DNA of 64,000 nucleotides, taken from positions 62,001-126,000 of the forward strand of contig NZ_BMTF01000002.1 in NCBI RefSeq assembly GCF_014649535.1, given 5' to 3'. Within the stretch, counting starts at the first letter, position 1. Every line of letters begins with the position of its first letter. Under the pieces are notes generated by a model that made no database searches, had not been told where the DNA came from, and was given only the letters and a program-made list of their open reading frames with translations. Below, one piece after another: positions 27,055 through 36,361 of this stretch. The translations under genes were made by a program, and so were the position numbers. The DNA is from Streptomyces gelaticus (GTDB taxonomy: Bacteria > Actinomycetota > Actinomycetes > Streptomycetales > Streptomycetaceae).

Positions 27055-27097
27055 GGCGATCCCCCAATGCCGAGTGGCGATTCCTGCCGGCAGCAAG

Positions 27098-27126
27098 AAC
27101 GTATACCCCTACGGGGTATTCCTCAA
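27098..27126 (-). promoter_or_regulatory. CsoR-type copper operator within the promoter of the His-rich operon
   Basis: A perfect palindrome ATACCCC-TAC-GGGGTAT at 27103-27119 matches the GC-tract operators bound by CsoR-family repressors (B. subtilis copZA has a nearly identical box). Read on the minus strand, TTGAGG (27121-27126) and TACGTT (27098-27103) give a -35/-10 pair spaced 17 bp, with the palindrome between them. Repressor binding would block RNA polymerase until Cu(I) releases it. Confidence 0.82.
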
Positions 27127-27133
27127 TGAGGAA

Positions 27134-27988
27134 TCAGTTGTCGCGCAGCCCCTTCAGCCGGGCTACGTCCGCCGCGTGGCCCTCCTTGCCGCCCGGCGTT
27201 TCGATGATCAGCGGTACGCCCGCGGTCGCCGGATGCGAGAAGAGGTCACGGAACGGTCCCTCGCCGATGTGTCCGGCGCCGATGTTCTCGTGCCGGTCCT
27301 TGTGGGCTCCCACCACGTCCTTGGAGTCATTGGCGTGGATCAGTTTCAGCCGGCCCTCGCCGACCGTCGCCACCAGCAGGTCCAGGGTCTGCCGCATGCC
27401 CGCCGGGCCGGTCAGATCGTGGCCCGCCGCGTAGATGTGACAGGTGTCGAGACAGACGCCGAGCCTGGGGTGGGCGTCGAGCGCGTCGAAGTACGGGCCG
27501 AAGTCCCAGGTCCGCGAGCAGAGCGAGGCCCCCTGCCCGGCGGTCGACTCCAGCAGCAGGTACGGGTCGTCGTCGTGGGTCAGCTCGTCCAGGAGCGGCC
27601 GCAGGTGTGTGCGTACCTGCGCCAGGGCCTGCTCGCGCGGCCGGCCGCCGGTCGCCGAGCCGGTGTGCACCACGACGCCCAGGGCGCCGATCTCGCGGGC
27701 CCGGCGCAGCGAGTGGCGCAGCGACTCCACGGACTTCTCGACCGTCGCCCCGGTGTGCGATCCGAAGTTGATCAGATACGGGGCGTGGACGTACGCCGGT
27801 ATGGATGCGGCGGCGCACTCGGCGCGGAACTGCTCGTCCTGGGCCGGGTTGCCGACGGGCGTCGCCCAGCCGCGCGGGTTGGCGACGAAGACCTGGACGG
27901 CCTCCGCCCCCATCTCGCGGGCGTAGGGCAGGCCGACCCTGGCGAGGCCGCCGGCCACCGGAACATGGCCGCCGACTGGGTTGCGCAT
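27134..27988 (-). CDS. nfo: Endonuclease IV (AP endonuclease)
   Basis: A 284-residue TIM-barrel endonuclease IV that cuts DNA 5' to abasic sites in base excision repair. The three-zinc ligand set is visible in order: His in AYVHAPYL, His in VVVHTGS, Glu in LLLESTAG, Asp and His in CLDTCHIYAAG, His in IHANDSK, Asp and His in KDRHENIG, and Glu in LIIETPGG. The ATG at 27988 gives the standard N-terminus. It lies 6 bp downstream of the PASTA kinase gene on the same strand, so the two are co-transcribed. Confidence 0.92.
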   Translation of the reverse strand: MRNPVGGHVPVAGGLARVGLPYAREMGAEAVQVFVANPRGWATPVGNPAQDEQFRAECAAASIPAYVHAPYLINFGSHTGATVEKSVESLRHSLRRAREIGALGVVVHTGSATGGRPREQALAQVRTHLRPLLDELTHDDDPYLLLESTAGQGASLCSRTWDFGPYFDALDAHPRLGVCLDTCHIYAAGHDLTGPAGMRQTLDLLVATVGEGRLKLIHANDSKDVVGAHKDRHENIGAGHIGEGPFRDLFSHPATAGVPLIIETPGGKEGHAADVARLKGLRDN

Positions 27989-27994
27989 GTGGAT

Positions 27995-29911
27995 CTAGAG
28001 TCCCTTGGTCTTGATGGTGATGGTGCTGCCCTCGGGGGCCTGCTTGCCGCCCTCGACGGACTGGCTCGCGATGGTGTCGCTGAAGGACAGGAACGGGCGG
28101 TCGACCTTGACCTCGAAGCCCGCGTCCTCCAGCTCGCCGGTGGCCTCGTCGACGTCCTTGCCGGTGACGTCCGGGACGTCGATCATGCGCGGTCCCTTGG
28201 AGACCGTGAGCGTGATGGTGTCGCCCTCGGCAGCCTGGCTGCCCTCGCCCAGCGACTGATGGGCGATGTCGCCGGCGACCTCGGGGGAGTTGACCCGGTC
28301 GGGCAGCACCTCGGCCTTCAGCCCCTCCTCGTCCAGCGCGGCGGTGGCGTCCTCGACGGACAGCCCGGTGACATCGGGCACATCGACCGGAGCGCCCTTG
28401 TTGACGACCAGGGCGACCGCGGAGCCCGAGTGACGCTCGGCACCCGCCGCGGGGTCCGTACGGATCACCTCGCCCCGTGCCGTCTCCTCGCTGAACTCCT
28501 TGGTGACCATGCCGGGCACCAGGCCAGCCTCCTTCAAATCACGCTTGGCGTCGGCGAGCGCGAGGCCTTGGACATCGGGCACCTCCACGATCTCGGGGCC
28601 CCGCGAGACGACGAGCGTCACCTCGGCATTGCGCCTGACACGGGCGCCTGACTCCGGGTCGCTGCTGATGACCTTGCCGCGCTCCACGGTGTCGCTGTAG
28701 GACCGCTTGACGCCCTTGAGCTCCAGACCGGCGTCCGCCAGTCGCTTCCCCGCGTTCTTCTCGGTCTGGCCGAGCAGCGAGGGCACCCGGGTGAACTGTC
28801 CGGAGTTGATGTACCAGACACCGGTGCCGATCCCCAGCGCCAGCAGCACGGCGACGACCACGGTGATGACGGAGCGCCCGGGCCCGCGGCGGCTCCGGTC
28901 CGGCCCCGCGGTCCGCGGCGGCTCGGGCGGGGGCATCTCCAGCCGGCTGGTGTGGTGCGAGACGCCCTGGCCGTCCGGAAGCAGCCGCGGGATCACGCTG
29001 GTGCGGTCCTCGGTGGCGTCGTGCGTCTCGGCGGTGGCCTGCGGCGGTACGGCGTCCAGCTGGGCGTCGGTGAGGCCGGAGCGGGCCTCACGGGTCTCGG
29101 CGAGCAGCGCCACCGCGTCGAACGGGCGGGCCTCGGGGTCACGGGCGGTGGCGCTCGCCACCAGGCCGTCGAGCGCGGCCGGGAGCCCCGGGACGGCGGC
29201 CGACGGCGGCGGGACGGCCTCGTTGAGGTGCTGGTAGATGACCTGGGCGGGGGTGTCGCCGCCGTGCGGCTTGGATCCGGTCAGCATCTCGTACAGGACG
29301 ACGCCGCAGGCGTACACATCGGTGCGGGTGTCCGCCGTGCCGTTCTCTATCTGCTCGGGAGCGAGATAGGAGACCGTGCCCAGGACGGACCCGGTGGTGT
29401 TGGTGACGGTGCCCACCGCGCGTACGAGTCCGAAGTCGGCGACCTTGACCCGGCCGTCGTCCCCTATCAGGACGTTCTCCGGCTTCATGTCGCGGTGCAC
29501 GAAGCCCGCCCGGTGCGCCGCGCCCAGGGCGGCGAGGACCGGCTCCAGGATGTCCAGGGCGGCCCTCGGCTGGAGCGCGCCGCGATCGCGCAGCACGTCG
29601 CGCAGGGTGCAGCCCGCGACGTACTCCATCGCCAGGTAGACGTACTGCCCCTGGGCGCCCTGGTCGAACACCGCGACCACGTTGGGGTGCGCGAGCCGGG
29701 CCACGGACTTGGCCTCCCGGATGAAGCGCTCGACGAACGAGGCGTCGGTCGCCAGCGCCGGGTGCATCACCTTGAGGGCGAGCACCCGGTCCAGCCGGGT
29801 GTCCACGGCCCGGTAGACCGTGGCCATGCCGCCCACGGCGATGCGGGCATCGACGCGGTAGCGGCCGTCGAGCAGCTGCCCGACAAGAGGGTCCTGGAGG
29901 GTCGTATCCAC
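27995..29911 (-). CDS. Membrane Ser/Thr protein kinase with four PASTA domains
   Basis: A 638-residue PknB-type kinase. The cytoplasmic kinase domain (about 17-275) has its Gly loop, Lys47 in LALKVMH, HRDMKPEN at 139-146, DFG at 159-161 and an activation loop with several Thr. A juxtamembrane linker leads to one membrane helix at about 348-367. Four extracellular PASTA repeats end at the C-terminus. PASTA domains bind muropeptides or lipid II, so it probably links wall status to phosphorylation of division and wall enzymes, fitting the dcw cluster downstream. GTG 29911 is used; the track's longer start adds ten unneeded residues. It is the upstream gene of an operon with nfo. Confidence 0.92.
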   Translation of the reverse strand: MDTTLQDPLVGQLLDGRYRVDARIAVGGMATVYRAVDTRLDRVLALKVMHPALATDASFVERFIREAKSVARLAHPNVVAVFDQGAQGQYVYLAMEYVAGCTLRDVLRDRGALQPRAALDILEPVLAALGAAHRAGFVHRDMKPENVLIGDDGRVKVADFGLVRAVGTVTNTTGSVLGTVSYLAPEQIENGTADTRTDVYACGVVLYEMLTGSKPHGGDTPAQVIYQHLNEAVPPPSAAVPGLPAALDGLVASATARDPEARPFDAVALLAETREARSGLTDAQLDAVPPQATAETHDATEDRTSVIPRLLPDGQGVSHHTSRLEMPPPEPPRTAGPDRSRRGPGRSVITVVVAVLLALGIGTGVWYINSGQFTRVPSLLGQTEKNAGKRLADAGLELKGVKRSYSDTVERGKVISSDPESGARVRRNAEVTLVVSRGPEIVEVPDVQGLALADAKRDLKEAGLVPGMVTKEFSEETARGEVIRTDPAAGAERHSGSAVALVVNKGAPVDVPDVTGLSVEDATAALDEEGLKAEVLPDRVNSPEVAGDIAHQSLGEGSQAAEGDTITLTVSKGPRMIDVPDVTGKDVDEATGELEDAGFEVKVDRPFLSFSDTIASQSVEGGKQAPEGSTITIKTKGL

Positions 29912-30022
29912 GCAGGCGAGTCTACGAGCCGCCACGGACACGGCCCACGGGCCGGGGCACCCCCGGGGCCGTACTGCAGCCGAGCCGTGACAGGGACATG
30001 TGCTCCACGCCGTACCGGCGGC

Positions 30023-30820
<798 letters not shown>

Positions 30821-31063
30821 TCAGCCTCCCTGGACCGCGGTCAGGACCTCGACGCGGTCGCCGTCGCGGAGTGCGGCGGCGGACCACTGGCCGCGCGGCA
30901 CGACGGTCTCGTTGACGGCGGCCGCGACGCCGGAGCGCGCGGTGGTCAGGGTGGTGACCAGGACATCCAGGGTGGTGTCCGCGGCGAGGAGCCGGACCTC
31001 GCCGTTCACGGACACCGACACGGGCGGGGGCGCGGGCTCGGAGGGGGATGCGGGCTCGGTCAT
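30821..31063 (-). CDS. thiS: Sulfur carrier protein ThiS
   Basis: An 80-residue ubiquitin-fold sulfur carrier ending in Gly-Gly (TAVQGG), the C-terminus that is adenylated and thiocarboxylated. The core starts at SVSVNGEVRLL, with VPRGQW and LRDGDRVEVL as usual landmarks. The first ~14 residues are a Pro/Glu/Ser-rich extension absent from most ThiS proteins. The ATG at 31063 overlaps the thiO stop, so thiO and thiS are translationally coupled. Confidence 0.93.
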   Translation of the reverse strand: MTEPASPSEPAPPPVSVSVNGEVRLLAADTTLDVLVTTLTTARSGVAAAVNETVVPRGQWSAAALRDGDRVEVLTAVQGG

Positions 31064-32244
31064 GCGGGCTGCTCCTGACGTACGGAGACGGCGGGGGACG
31101 GGAAGCGGTGCGGGGTGAAGGGGCGGGCCGGCTCGGGCGGCTCGCCGCCGGTGAGGAGCTCGGCCATGACGTCACCGGTGATGGGCGTGAGCAGCACCCC
31201 GTTGCGGTGGTGGCCGGTGGCGAGGTGGAGGCCGGGCAGGGCGGTGGGGCCGAGCAGCGGGGCGTTGTCGGGGGAGGCGGGGCGCAGGCCGGCCAGGGTC
31301 TCGGTGAGCGGCAGCTCGGTGATGCCGGGCACCAGTTCGTGGGCGTCGCGCAGCAGCTCGTAGACGCCGCCCGCGGTGACGGTGGTGTCCCAGCCCATCT
31401 CCTCGCTGGTGGCGCCGACGACGAGTTCGCCGTTCTCGCGCGGCACCAGATAGACATGGCTGCCCCGGACCAGGGCCCGTACCGTCCGGCTCAGGAACGG
31501 TGCGTACGGCGCCGGCACGGTCAGCCGCAGCACCTGGCCCTTCACCGGCCGGACCGGCGGCACGACCTCGTCCGGCACTCCTGCCAGCCGGCCGCTGAGG
31601 CTGCCCGCGGCGAGCACGACCTGGTCGGCCGCGAGCTCCGTACCCCCGGCGAGCACCGCTCCGGCGGCCCGGTCGCCCACCACGCTCAGGCGTTCCACCC
31701 AGCCGCGGTGGAAGAGCACTCCGGCCCGCTCGCAGGCGGTCAGCAGGGCGGCGGCCAGTCGGCGCGGATCGATCTGGTGGTCGCCGTCGACCCGCAGACC
31801 GCCCCGGACTCCCGGCGCGAGCATCGGCTCCAGACGGCGGCACTCACGTCCGGTGAGCCACTGCGACTCCAGTCCCGAACGCCGCTGCAGGGCGTGCAGG
31901 TCCCGTAGATGGGCCCGGTCGTCGGCATCCAGCGCGACGGCCAGGGTGCCGCAGGCGCGGAAGCCGGTCTCCTGCCCGCTCGCCTCCTCCAGCTCGGCCG
32001 CGAAGGCCGGATAGCGGGCGGCGGAGGCGAGATTGAGGCCCAGCAGCAGCTGTTCGCCGTAGTGGAGTTCGGTGACGGCGGCCAGCATGCCGGCCGCCAC
32101 CCGGGCGGCCCCGGTACCCGGTTCGGGATCGGCGACCGCGGTGCGCAGTCCGCGTTGCGCGGCCCGCCAGGCGGTCACCAGGCCGATGATCCCGCCCCCG
32201 ACGACCAGGACATCGGATCCGTTTCCGTTCCGAGAAGAACGCAT
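31060..32244 (-). CDS. thiO: Glycine oxidase ThiO
   Basis: A 394-residue FAD-dependent amine oxidase of the DAO family. The N-terminal dinucleotide motif is VLVVGGGIIGLVTAWRA. DGDHQIDPRRL and the C-terminal GHHRNGVLLTPITG are typical of ThiO. It oxidises glycine to the imine used by ThiG. The ATG at 32244 sits 12 bp after the TPP aptamer. The AGGGAGGGG serving as ribosome-binding site overlaps the aptamer's 3' end, so ligand binding can mask it directly. It heads the thiOSG operon. Confidence 0.93.
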   Translation of the reverse strand: MRSSRNGNGSDVLVVGGGIIGLVTAWRAAQRGLRTAVADPEPGTGAARVAAGMLAAVTELHYGEQLLLGLNLASAARYPAFAAELEEASGQETGFRACGTLAVALDADDRAHLRDLHALQRRSGLESQWLTGRECRRLEPMLAPGVRGGLRVDGDHQIDPRRLAAALLTACERAGVLFHRGWVERLSVVGDRAAGAVLAGGTELAADQVVLAAGSLSGRLAGVPDEVVPPVRPVKGQVLRLTVPAPYAPFLSRTVRALVRGSHVYLVPRENGELVVGATSEEMGWDTTVTAGGVYELLRDAHELVPGITELPLTETLAGLRPASPDNAPLLGPTALPGLHLATGHHRNGVLLTPITGDVMAELLTGGEPPEPARPFTPHRFPSPAVSVRQEQPA

Positions 32245-32256
32245 GGGCTTCCAGCC

Positions 32257-32348
32257 CCTCCCTTCGCCGGCATGACCCGGATCAGGTTCGTACGGTCGGA
32301 GGCCGCCCAGCCTCCCTCTCAGCCCGGTGCGTCCGGGCTCCCGCGAGT
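32257..32348 (-). promoter_or_regulatory. TPP riboswitch (thi box) controlling thiOSG
   Basis: On the minus strand the leader has the two TPP-binding arms in order: ACTCGCGGGAGCCC, then GGGCTGAGAGG (the CUGAGA motif), and CCTGATCCGGGTCATGCCGGC (CUGAUC and AUGCCGGCG motifs), closing with AAGGGAGGGG. The last segment doubles as the ribosome-binding site of thiO. No separate intrinsic terminator is seen, so control of translation initiation is likely. Confidence 0.95.
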
Positions 32349-32405
32349 GCTTTACGTTGGCCACCCTAAACCCCGCCCCTCCGGCCCAGTAAGGGAGCAG
32401 CCGCC

Positions 32406-32750
32406 GTGGCCCGTTCGCTCGACGGACTCGTCCTGTCACCGGTGGCCGACCAGGCGCCCGGCCAGGTCGGTACCGGTACCCGCTTCACGTACCACGAGGA
32501 GGACGGCCGGATCTGGGCCGAGTACGCGGGCGGCGACGTGGTGCGCGGCCACCTCGTCGGAACCCGGACCGGCGACGTGCTCGACTTCCGGTACGTCCAG
32601 CTGAAGCAGGACGGAACGACAGCATCCGGCCACTGTGTCTCCACCGTCGTCGACCTCGCGGACGGCCGGGTCCGGCTGGACGAGCGCTGGGAGTGGGAGT
32701 CGCAGGCGGGCAGCGGGACGAGCACGGTCGAGGAACTCGCTCTTTCCTGA
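32406..32750 (+). CDS. Small conserved beta-rich protein of unknown function
   Basis: A 114-residue soluble protein with alternating short strands and no recognisable catalytic motif. Landmarks are FTYHEEDGRIWAEYAGGDV, VRGHLVGTRTGD and RVRLDERWEWES. Similar small proteins are often labelled N-acetylglutamate synthase in databases, but nothing here looks like an acetyltransferase, so I would not accept that label. GTG 32406 follows AGGGAG. It is divergent from thiO and 28 bp upstream of the flavoprotein gene, probably in the same transcript. Confidence 0.72.
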   Translation: MARSLDGLVLSPVADQAPGQVGTGTRFTYHEEDGRIWAEYAGGDVVRGHLVGTRTGDVLDFRYVQLKQDGTTASGHCVSTVVDLADGRVRLDERWEWESQAGSGTSTVEELALS

Positions 32751-32778
32751 CGATCTGTCAGGTGCTTAAGGTGTACGG

Positions 32779-34035
32779 GTGAGCGAGCAGCAGCAGTCAG
32801 AGCAGCCGGACCGGCGCCCAGCACGCCGCGTCGTCATCGTCGGAGCGGGCATGGCCGGGGTGCAGACCGCGGTCGCCCTGCGGGAAAAGGGCTTCGCCGG
32901 CCCGGTGACCCTGATCGGCGCCGAGCCGCATCAGCCCTACGACCGGCCCCCGCTGTCCAAGGCGGTGCTGCTCGGCAAGGCCGAGGACTCCGCCTTCGAC
33001 ATCGACTTCGAGGCGCTGGAGATCGATCTGCAACTGGGCCGCGAGGTCACCGGCGTGCGCCCCGCGGCGCATGAACTGGACACCCCGTCGGGCCCCGTCC
33101 CCTACGACGTCCTGGTGATCGCGACCGGTGCCCAGCCCGTCGTGCTGCCCGGGGCCGAGGGTGTTACCGGCGTCCATCTGCTGCGCACCCTCGACGACGC
33201 GGCACGGCTGCGTCCGGTCCTCGACGAGCAGCACGGTGTCGTGGTCGTCGGCGCGGGCTGGATCGGTGCCGAGTTCGCCACCGCGGCCCGCGCCGCGGGC
33301 TGCGCGGTCACCGTCGTCGAGGCCGCCGACCGGCCCCTCGCGGGCGCGATGCCCGCGGAGGTCGCCGCCCCGATGGCCGCCTGGTACGCGGAGATCGGCG
33401 CCGAACTCCTCACCGGTGCCCGGGTCGACCGCGTCGAGCCGGGCCGGGTGGTCCTCGCGGACGGCCGTACGGTCCCGGCCGGAGCGGTGGTCGTCGGAAT
33501 CGGCGCCCGGCCCGCCACCGGCTGGCTGGCCGGCTCCGGCATCGAGCTCGGCCCCGACGGCTCGGTGACCGCCGACGGCGCGCTGCGCACCTCGCTGCCC
33601 GATGTGTACGCGGTCGGCGACTGCGCCTCCTTCCCCTCCGCCCGGTACGGCGAACGCCTGCTCGTCCACCACTGGGACAACGCGCTCCAGGGCCCGCGCA
33701 CCGCCGCCGCCAACATCATCGCGGCGCTCGCCGGTGACGGCGCGGAGCCGGTGGCCTACGACCCCGTGCCGTACTTCTGGTCCGAGCAGTTCGACCGCTT
33801 CGTGCAGTACGCGGGCCACCACGGGAGCGCCGACACCCTGCTGTGGCGCGGCGATCCTGCCGAGCCCGCCTGGTCGGTGTGCTGGCTGCGCGACGGCGTG
33901 CTGGTCGCGGTGCTCGCCGTCGGCCGGCCGCGCGATCTGGCGCAGGGGCGCAGGCTCATCGAGGCGGGGGCGCGGCTCGATCCGGCGCGGGCCGCCGACC
34001 CCTCCGTACCCCTGAAGTCGGCGGTCCGGCAGTAG
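32779..34035 (+). CDS. NAD(P)/FAD ferredoxin-reductase-type oxidoreductase
   Basis: A 418-residue two-dinucleotide-binding flavoprotein. The FAD motif is VVIVGAGMAGVQTAVALREKG, shown here only by its GAGMAG core. YDRPPLSK follows, then the NAD-binding VVVGAGWIGAEFA and the second FAD block VYAVGDCASFPS. The C-terminal reductase dimerisation domain ends the protein. This is the layout of ferredoxin/rubredoxin reductases that serve oxygenases or P450s. No partner ferredoxin lies adjacent, so the electron acceptor is unknown. It starts at GTG 32779. Confidence 0.85.
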   Translation: MSEQQQSEQPDRRPARRVVIVGAGMAGVQTAVALREKGFAGPVTLIGAEPHQPYDRPPLSKAVLLGKAEDSAFDIDFEALEIDLQLGREVTGVRPAAHELDTPSGPVPYDVLVIATGAQPVVLPGAEGVTGVHLLRTLDDAARLRPVLDEQHGVVVVGAGWIGAEFATAARAAGCAVTVVEAADRPLAGAMPAEVAAPMAAWYAEIGAELLTGARVDRVEPGRVVLADGRTVPAGAVVVGIGARPATGWLAGSGIELGPDGSVTADGALRTSLPDVYAVGDCASFPSARYGERLLVHHWDNALQGPRTAAANIIAALAGDGAEPVAYDPVPYFWSEQFDRFVQYAGHHGSADTLLWRGDPAEPAWSVCWLRDGVLVAVLAVGRPRDLAQGRRLIEAGARLDPARAADPSVPLKSAVRQ

Positions 34036-34166
34036 CGCGTGACCCCGCGCACGGCTGGTCTCCGGCGGCCGCCGGAGCCACCGCCGGGCCCCTGACGTGG
34101 TCCGCGGGGCCCTGAAGGGCTGAGTCCGGGTATCGGCTGTCGGTGCGGGATGGCAGGCTTGTACTC

Positions 34167-34532
34167 GTGACCGAGATTGACGCAAAGACCGATGCTCTCG
34201 TCCCCGCCTGGCTCCACCTGCCCGACATCGCCGAGATGCTCGATGTCGAGGTGACGCGCGTGCGGCAGCTGGTCAAGGAAGGCCAGCTGATCGCCGTACG
34301 GCGTGGTGAGAACCGGACGCTCCAGGTGCCTGCCGCCTTCATCGACGGCGACAAGGTGGTCAAGGGCCTCTCCGGCACCCTGACACTCCTGAAGGACGAC
34401 GGCTACAACGACGAAGAGATGCTGGAGTGGCTCTTCACCCCCGACCCGACCCTGCCGGGCACCCCCGCCCAGGCACTGAGCGAGAATCGCGGCACGGAGG
34501 TGAAGCGCCGCGCCCAGGCGCTCGCCGTCTGA
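34167..34532 (+). CDS. Rv2175c-like winged-helix DNA-binding protein
   Basis: A 121-residue protein resembling M. tuberculosis Rv2175c: an acidic start, then a helix-turn-helix (LHLPDIAEMLDVEVTRVRQL) and a winged C-terminal domain with FIDGDKVVKGLSGTLTLLKD and DEEMLEWLFTPD. In M. tuberculosis Rv2175c is phosphorylated by the neighbouring kinase PknL on an N-terminal Thr, which abolishes DNA binding; Thr residues (TEIDAKTD) are present here too. GTG 34167 begins this N-terminus. The PASTA kinase gene lies about 4 kb away rather than adjacent. Kinase control is inferred from the homologue. Confidence 0.8.
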   Translation: MTEIDAKTDALVPAWLHLPDIAEMLDVEVTRVRQLVKEGQLIAVRRGENRTLQVPAAFIDGDKVVKGLSGTLTLLKDDGYNDEEMLEWLFTPDPTLPGTPAQALSENRGTEVKRRAQALAV

Positions 34533-34640
34533 CCGCCGGCCGCAGATGAGAGGGACGGGCCGCGCGACACCGCGCGGCCCGCGCCCCCGCACCGTCCGGC
34601 GCCGACCGCCCCACGACGCTCTCCCAGGGGGAACCGCACC

Positions 34641-35294
34641 ATGTCCACGTCTCGCGCGCTGCTGTCCGATGCCCGGCTCTATCTGTGCACGGACGCGCGC
34701 AGGCGCCAGGGCGACCTCCCCGCGTTCCTCGACGCCGTCCTCGCCTCCGGGGTGGACATCGTCCAGCTCCGCGACAAGGGCATGGAGGCGGCCGAGGAGC
34801 TCGACCACCTGGCCGTCCTCGCCGACGCGTGCCGGCGCCACGGCAAGCTACTCGCGGTGAACGACCGGGCCGATGTCGCCCATGCCATCGGCTCCGACGT
34901 GCTCCACCTCGGCCAGGGCGACCTGCCGGTGCGCGCCGCCCGCGCCGTGCTCGGCGACGACGTGCTGATCGGCCGCTCCACCCACGCCCGGCCCGAGGTC
35001 GACGCGGCCGTCGCCGAGCGCGGCGTGGACTACTTCTGCACCGGCCCCTGCTGGCCCACCCCGACCAAGCCCGGACGGCACGCCCCCGGCCTGGACCTGG
35101 TGAGGTACGCCGCCTCTCTCGACCAGGCGCGCCCCTGGTTCGCCATCGGCGGGATCGACGCCGGCAATCTCGACGAGGTGCTGGACGCCGGAGCCCGCCG
35201 AGTCGTCGTCGTACGGGCGATCACCGAGGCCGCCGACCCGGCCGCCGCCGCCGCCGAGCTGGCCGGAAGGATCCGGGCACGCACCGCGGTGTGA
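34641..35294 (+). CDS. thiE: Thiamine-phosphate synthase ThiE
   Basis: A 217-residue TIM-barrel enzyme that joins the thiazole and pyrimidine halves to make thiamine phosphate. Characteristic blocks are [63 protein letters not shown] and [10 protein letters not shown] 34641 follows AGGGGGA. It is on the opposite strand from thiOSG, and I see no second TPP riboswitch ahead of it, so its control may differ. Confidence 0.95.
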   Translation: MSTSRALLSDARLYLCTDARRRQGDLPAFLDAVLASGVDIVQLRDKGMEAAEELDHLAVLADACRRHGKLLAVNDRADVAHAIGSDVLHLGQGDLPVRAARAVLGDDVLIGRSTHARPEVDAAVAERGVDYFCTGPCWPTPTKPGRHAPGLDLVRYAASLDQARPWFAIGGIDAGNLDEVLDAGARRVVVVRAITEAADPAAAAAELAGRIRARTAV

Positions 35295-35393
35295 TCCGGC
35301 CAAGTGTCCGAAGGGTGGACAAACTACCAGTCAATTCGGGCAATTCGCGCTGGTCCGGTCCTTCGGCCGTCGCGCTCTGGTTAACCTGCCCGT

Positions 35394-36311
35394 ATGGCCC
35401 TTGGCACACCATCCACCAGGACAGATCACGCGCGTACGGTGCGTGAGCTTCTCGCGACCGGCAAGACCTCGTACTCGTTCGAGTTCTGGGCACCCAAGAC
35501 CGAGAAGGGCGAGCGGAACCTCTGGAACGCGCTGCGCCGGGTCGAGGCGGTGCGGCCGAGCTTCGTCTCCGTGACCTACGGGGCCGGTGGTTCCACCCGG
35601 GCCGGGACGGTGAAGGCCACCGAGCGGATCGCGGCCGATTCCACCCTCACTCCGGTCGCCCACCTCACGGCGGTCAACCACTCCGTCGCCGAGCTGCGCA
35701 ACATGGTCGGGCAGTACGCGGACGCCGGGATCCGGAACATCCTCGCCGTACGCGGAGACCCGCCGGGCGACCCGATGGGCGAGTGGGTCAAGCACCCGCA
35801 GGGCGTGCGGTACGCGGCCGATCTCGTCCGGCTCATCAAGGAATCCGGCGATTTCTGTGTCGGCGTCGCAGCATTTCCCGAGATGCACCCGCGCTCGACC
35901 GACTGGGACACCGACATCCGGCATTTCGTGGACAAGTGCCGCGCCGGTGCCGACTATGCGATCACCCAGATGTTCTTCGATCCGGAGGACTATTTGCGTA
36001 TGCGTGACCGCGTGGTCGCTGCGGGTTGCGAAACCCCGATCATCCCCGAGGTCATGCCGCTGACCAGCGTCAAACAGCTGGACAGATTTGCGCAGCTCAG
36101 CAACGCGTCTTTCCCCTCGTCCCTGAAAGAACGCATCCTCGCCGCCAAGGACGATCCCGCCGCTGTACGCTCCATTGGAATCGACTTCGCAACGCAGTTC
36201 TGCGCGAGGCTGCGATCCGAGGGTGTGCCCGGACTGCACTTCATCACGCTCAACAACTCGACGGCGACGCTCGAAATCTACGAGAATCTCGGACTGCACA
36301 AGCAGTCGTGA
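35394..36311 (+). CDS. metF: 5,10-Methylenetetrahydrofolate reductase
   Basis: A 305-residue FAD-dependent TIM-barrel reductase producing 5-methyltetrahydrofolate for methionine synthesis. Landmarks are [15 protein letters not shown] with the catalytic Glu, [23 protein letters not shown] and [16 protein letters not shown] 35394 is the family start. No Shine-Dalgarno precedes it, so translation may be leaderless or rely on weak initiation. Neighbours (thiE upstream, a membrane protein 50 bp downstream) do not add to the pathway. Confidence 0.95.
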   Translation: MALGTPSTRTDHARTVRELLATGKTSYSFEFWAPKTEKGERNLWNALRRVEAVRPSFVSVTYGAGGSTRAGTVKATERIAADSTLTPVAHLTAVNHSVAELRNMVGQYADAGIRNILAVRGDPPGDPMGEWVKHPQGVRYAADLVRLIKESGDFCVGVAAFPEMHPRSTDWDTDIRHFVDKCRAGADYAITQMFFDPEDYLRMRDRVVAAGCETPIIPEVMPLTSVKQLDRFAQLSNASFPSSLKERILAAKDDPAAVRSIGIDFATQFCARLRSEGVPGLHFITLNNSTATLEIYENLGLHKQS

Positions 36312-36361
36312 CCGGCCGTATCCGCCGCGACCCGGGGCGGTGGCCGTAGGAGGGGGCGGGC

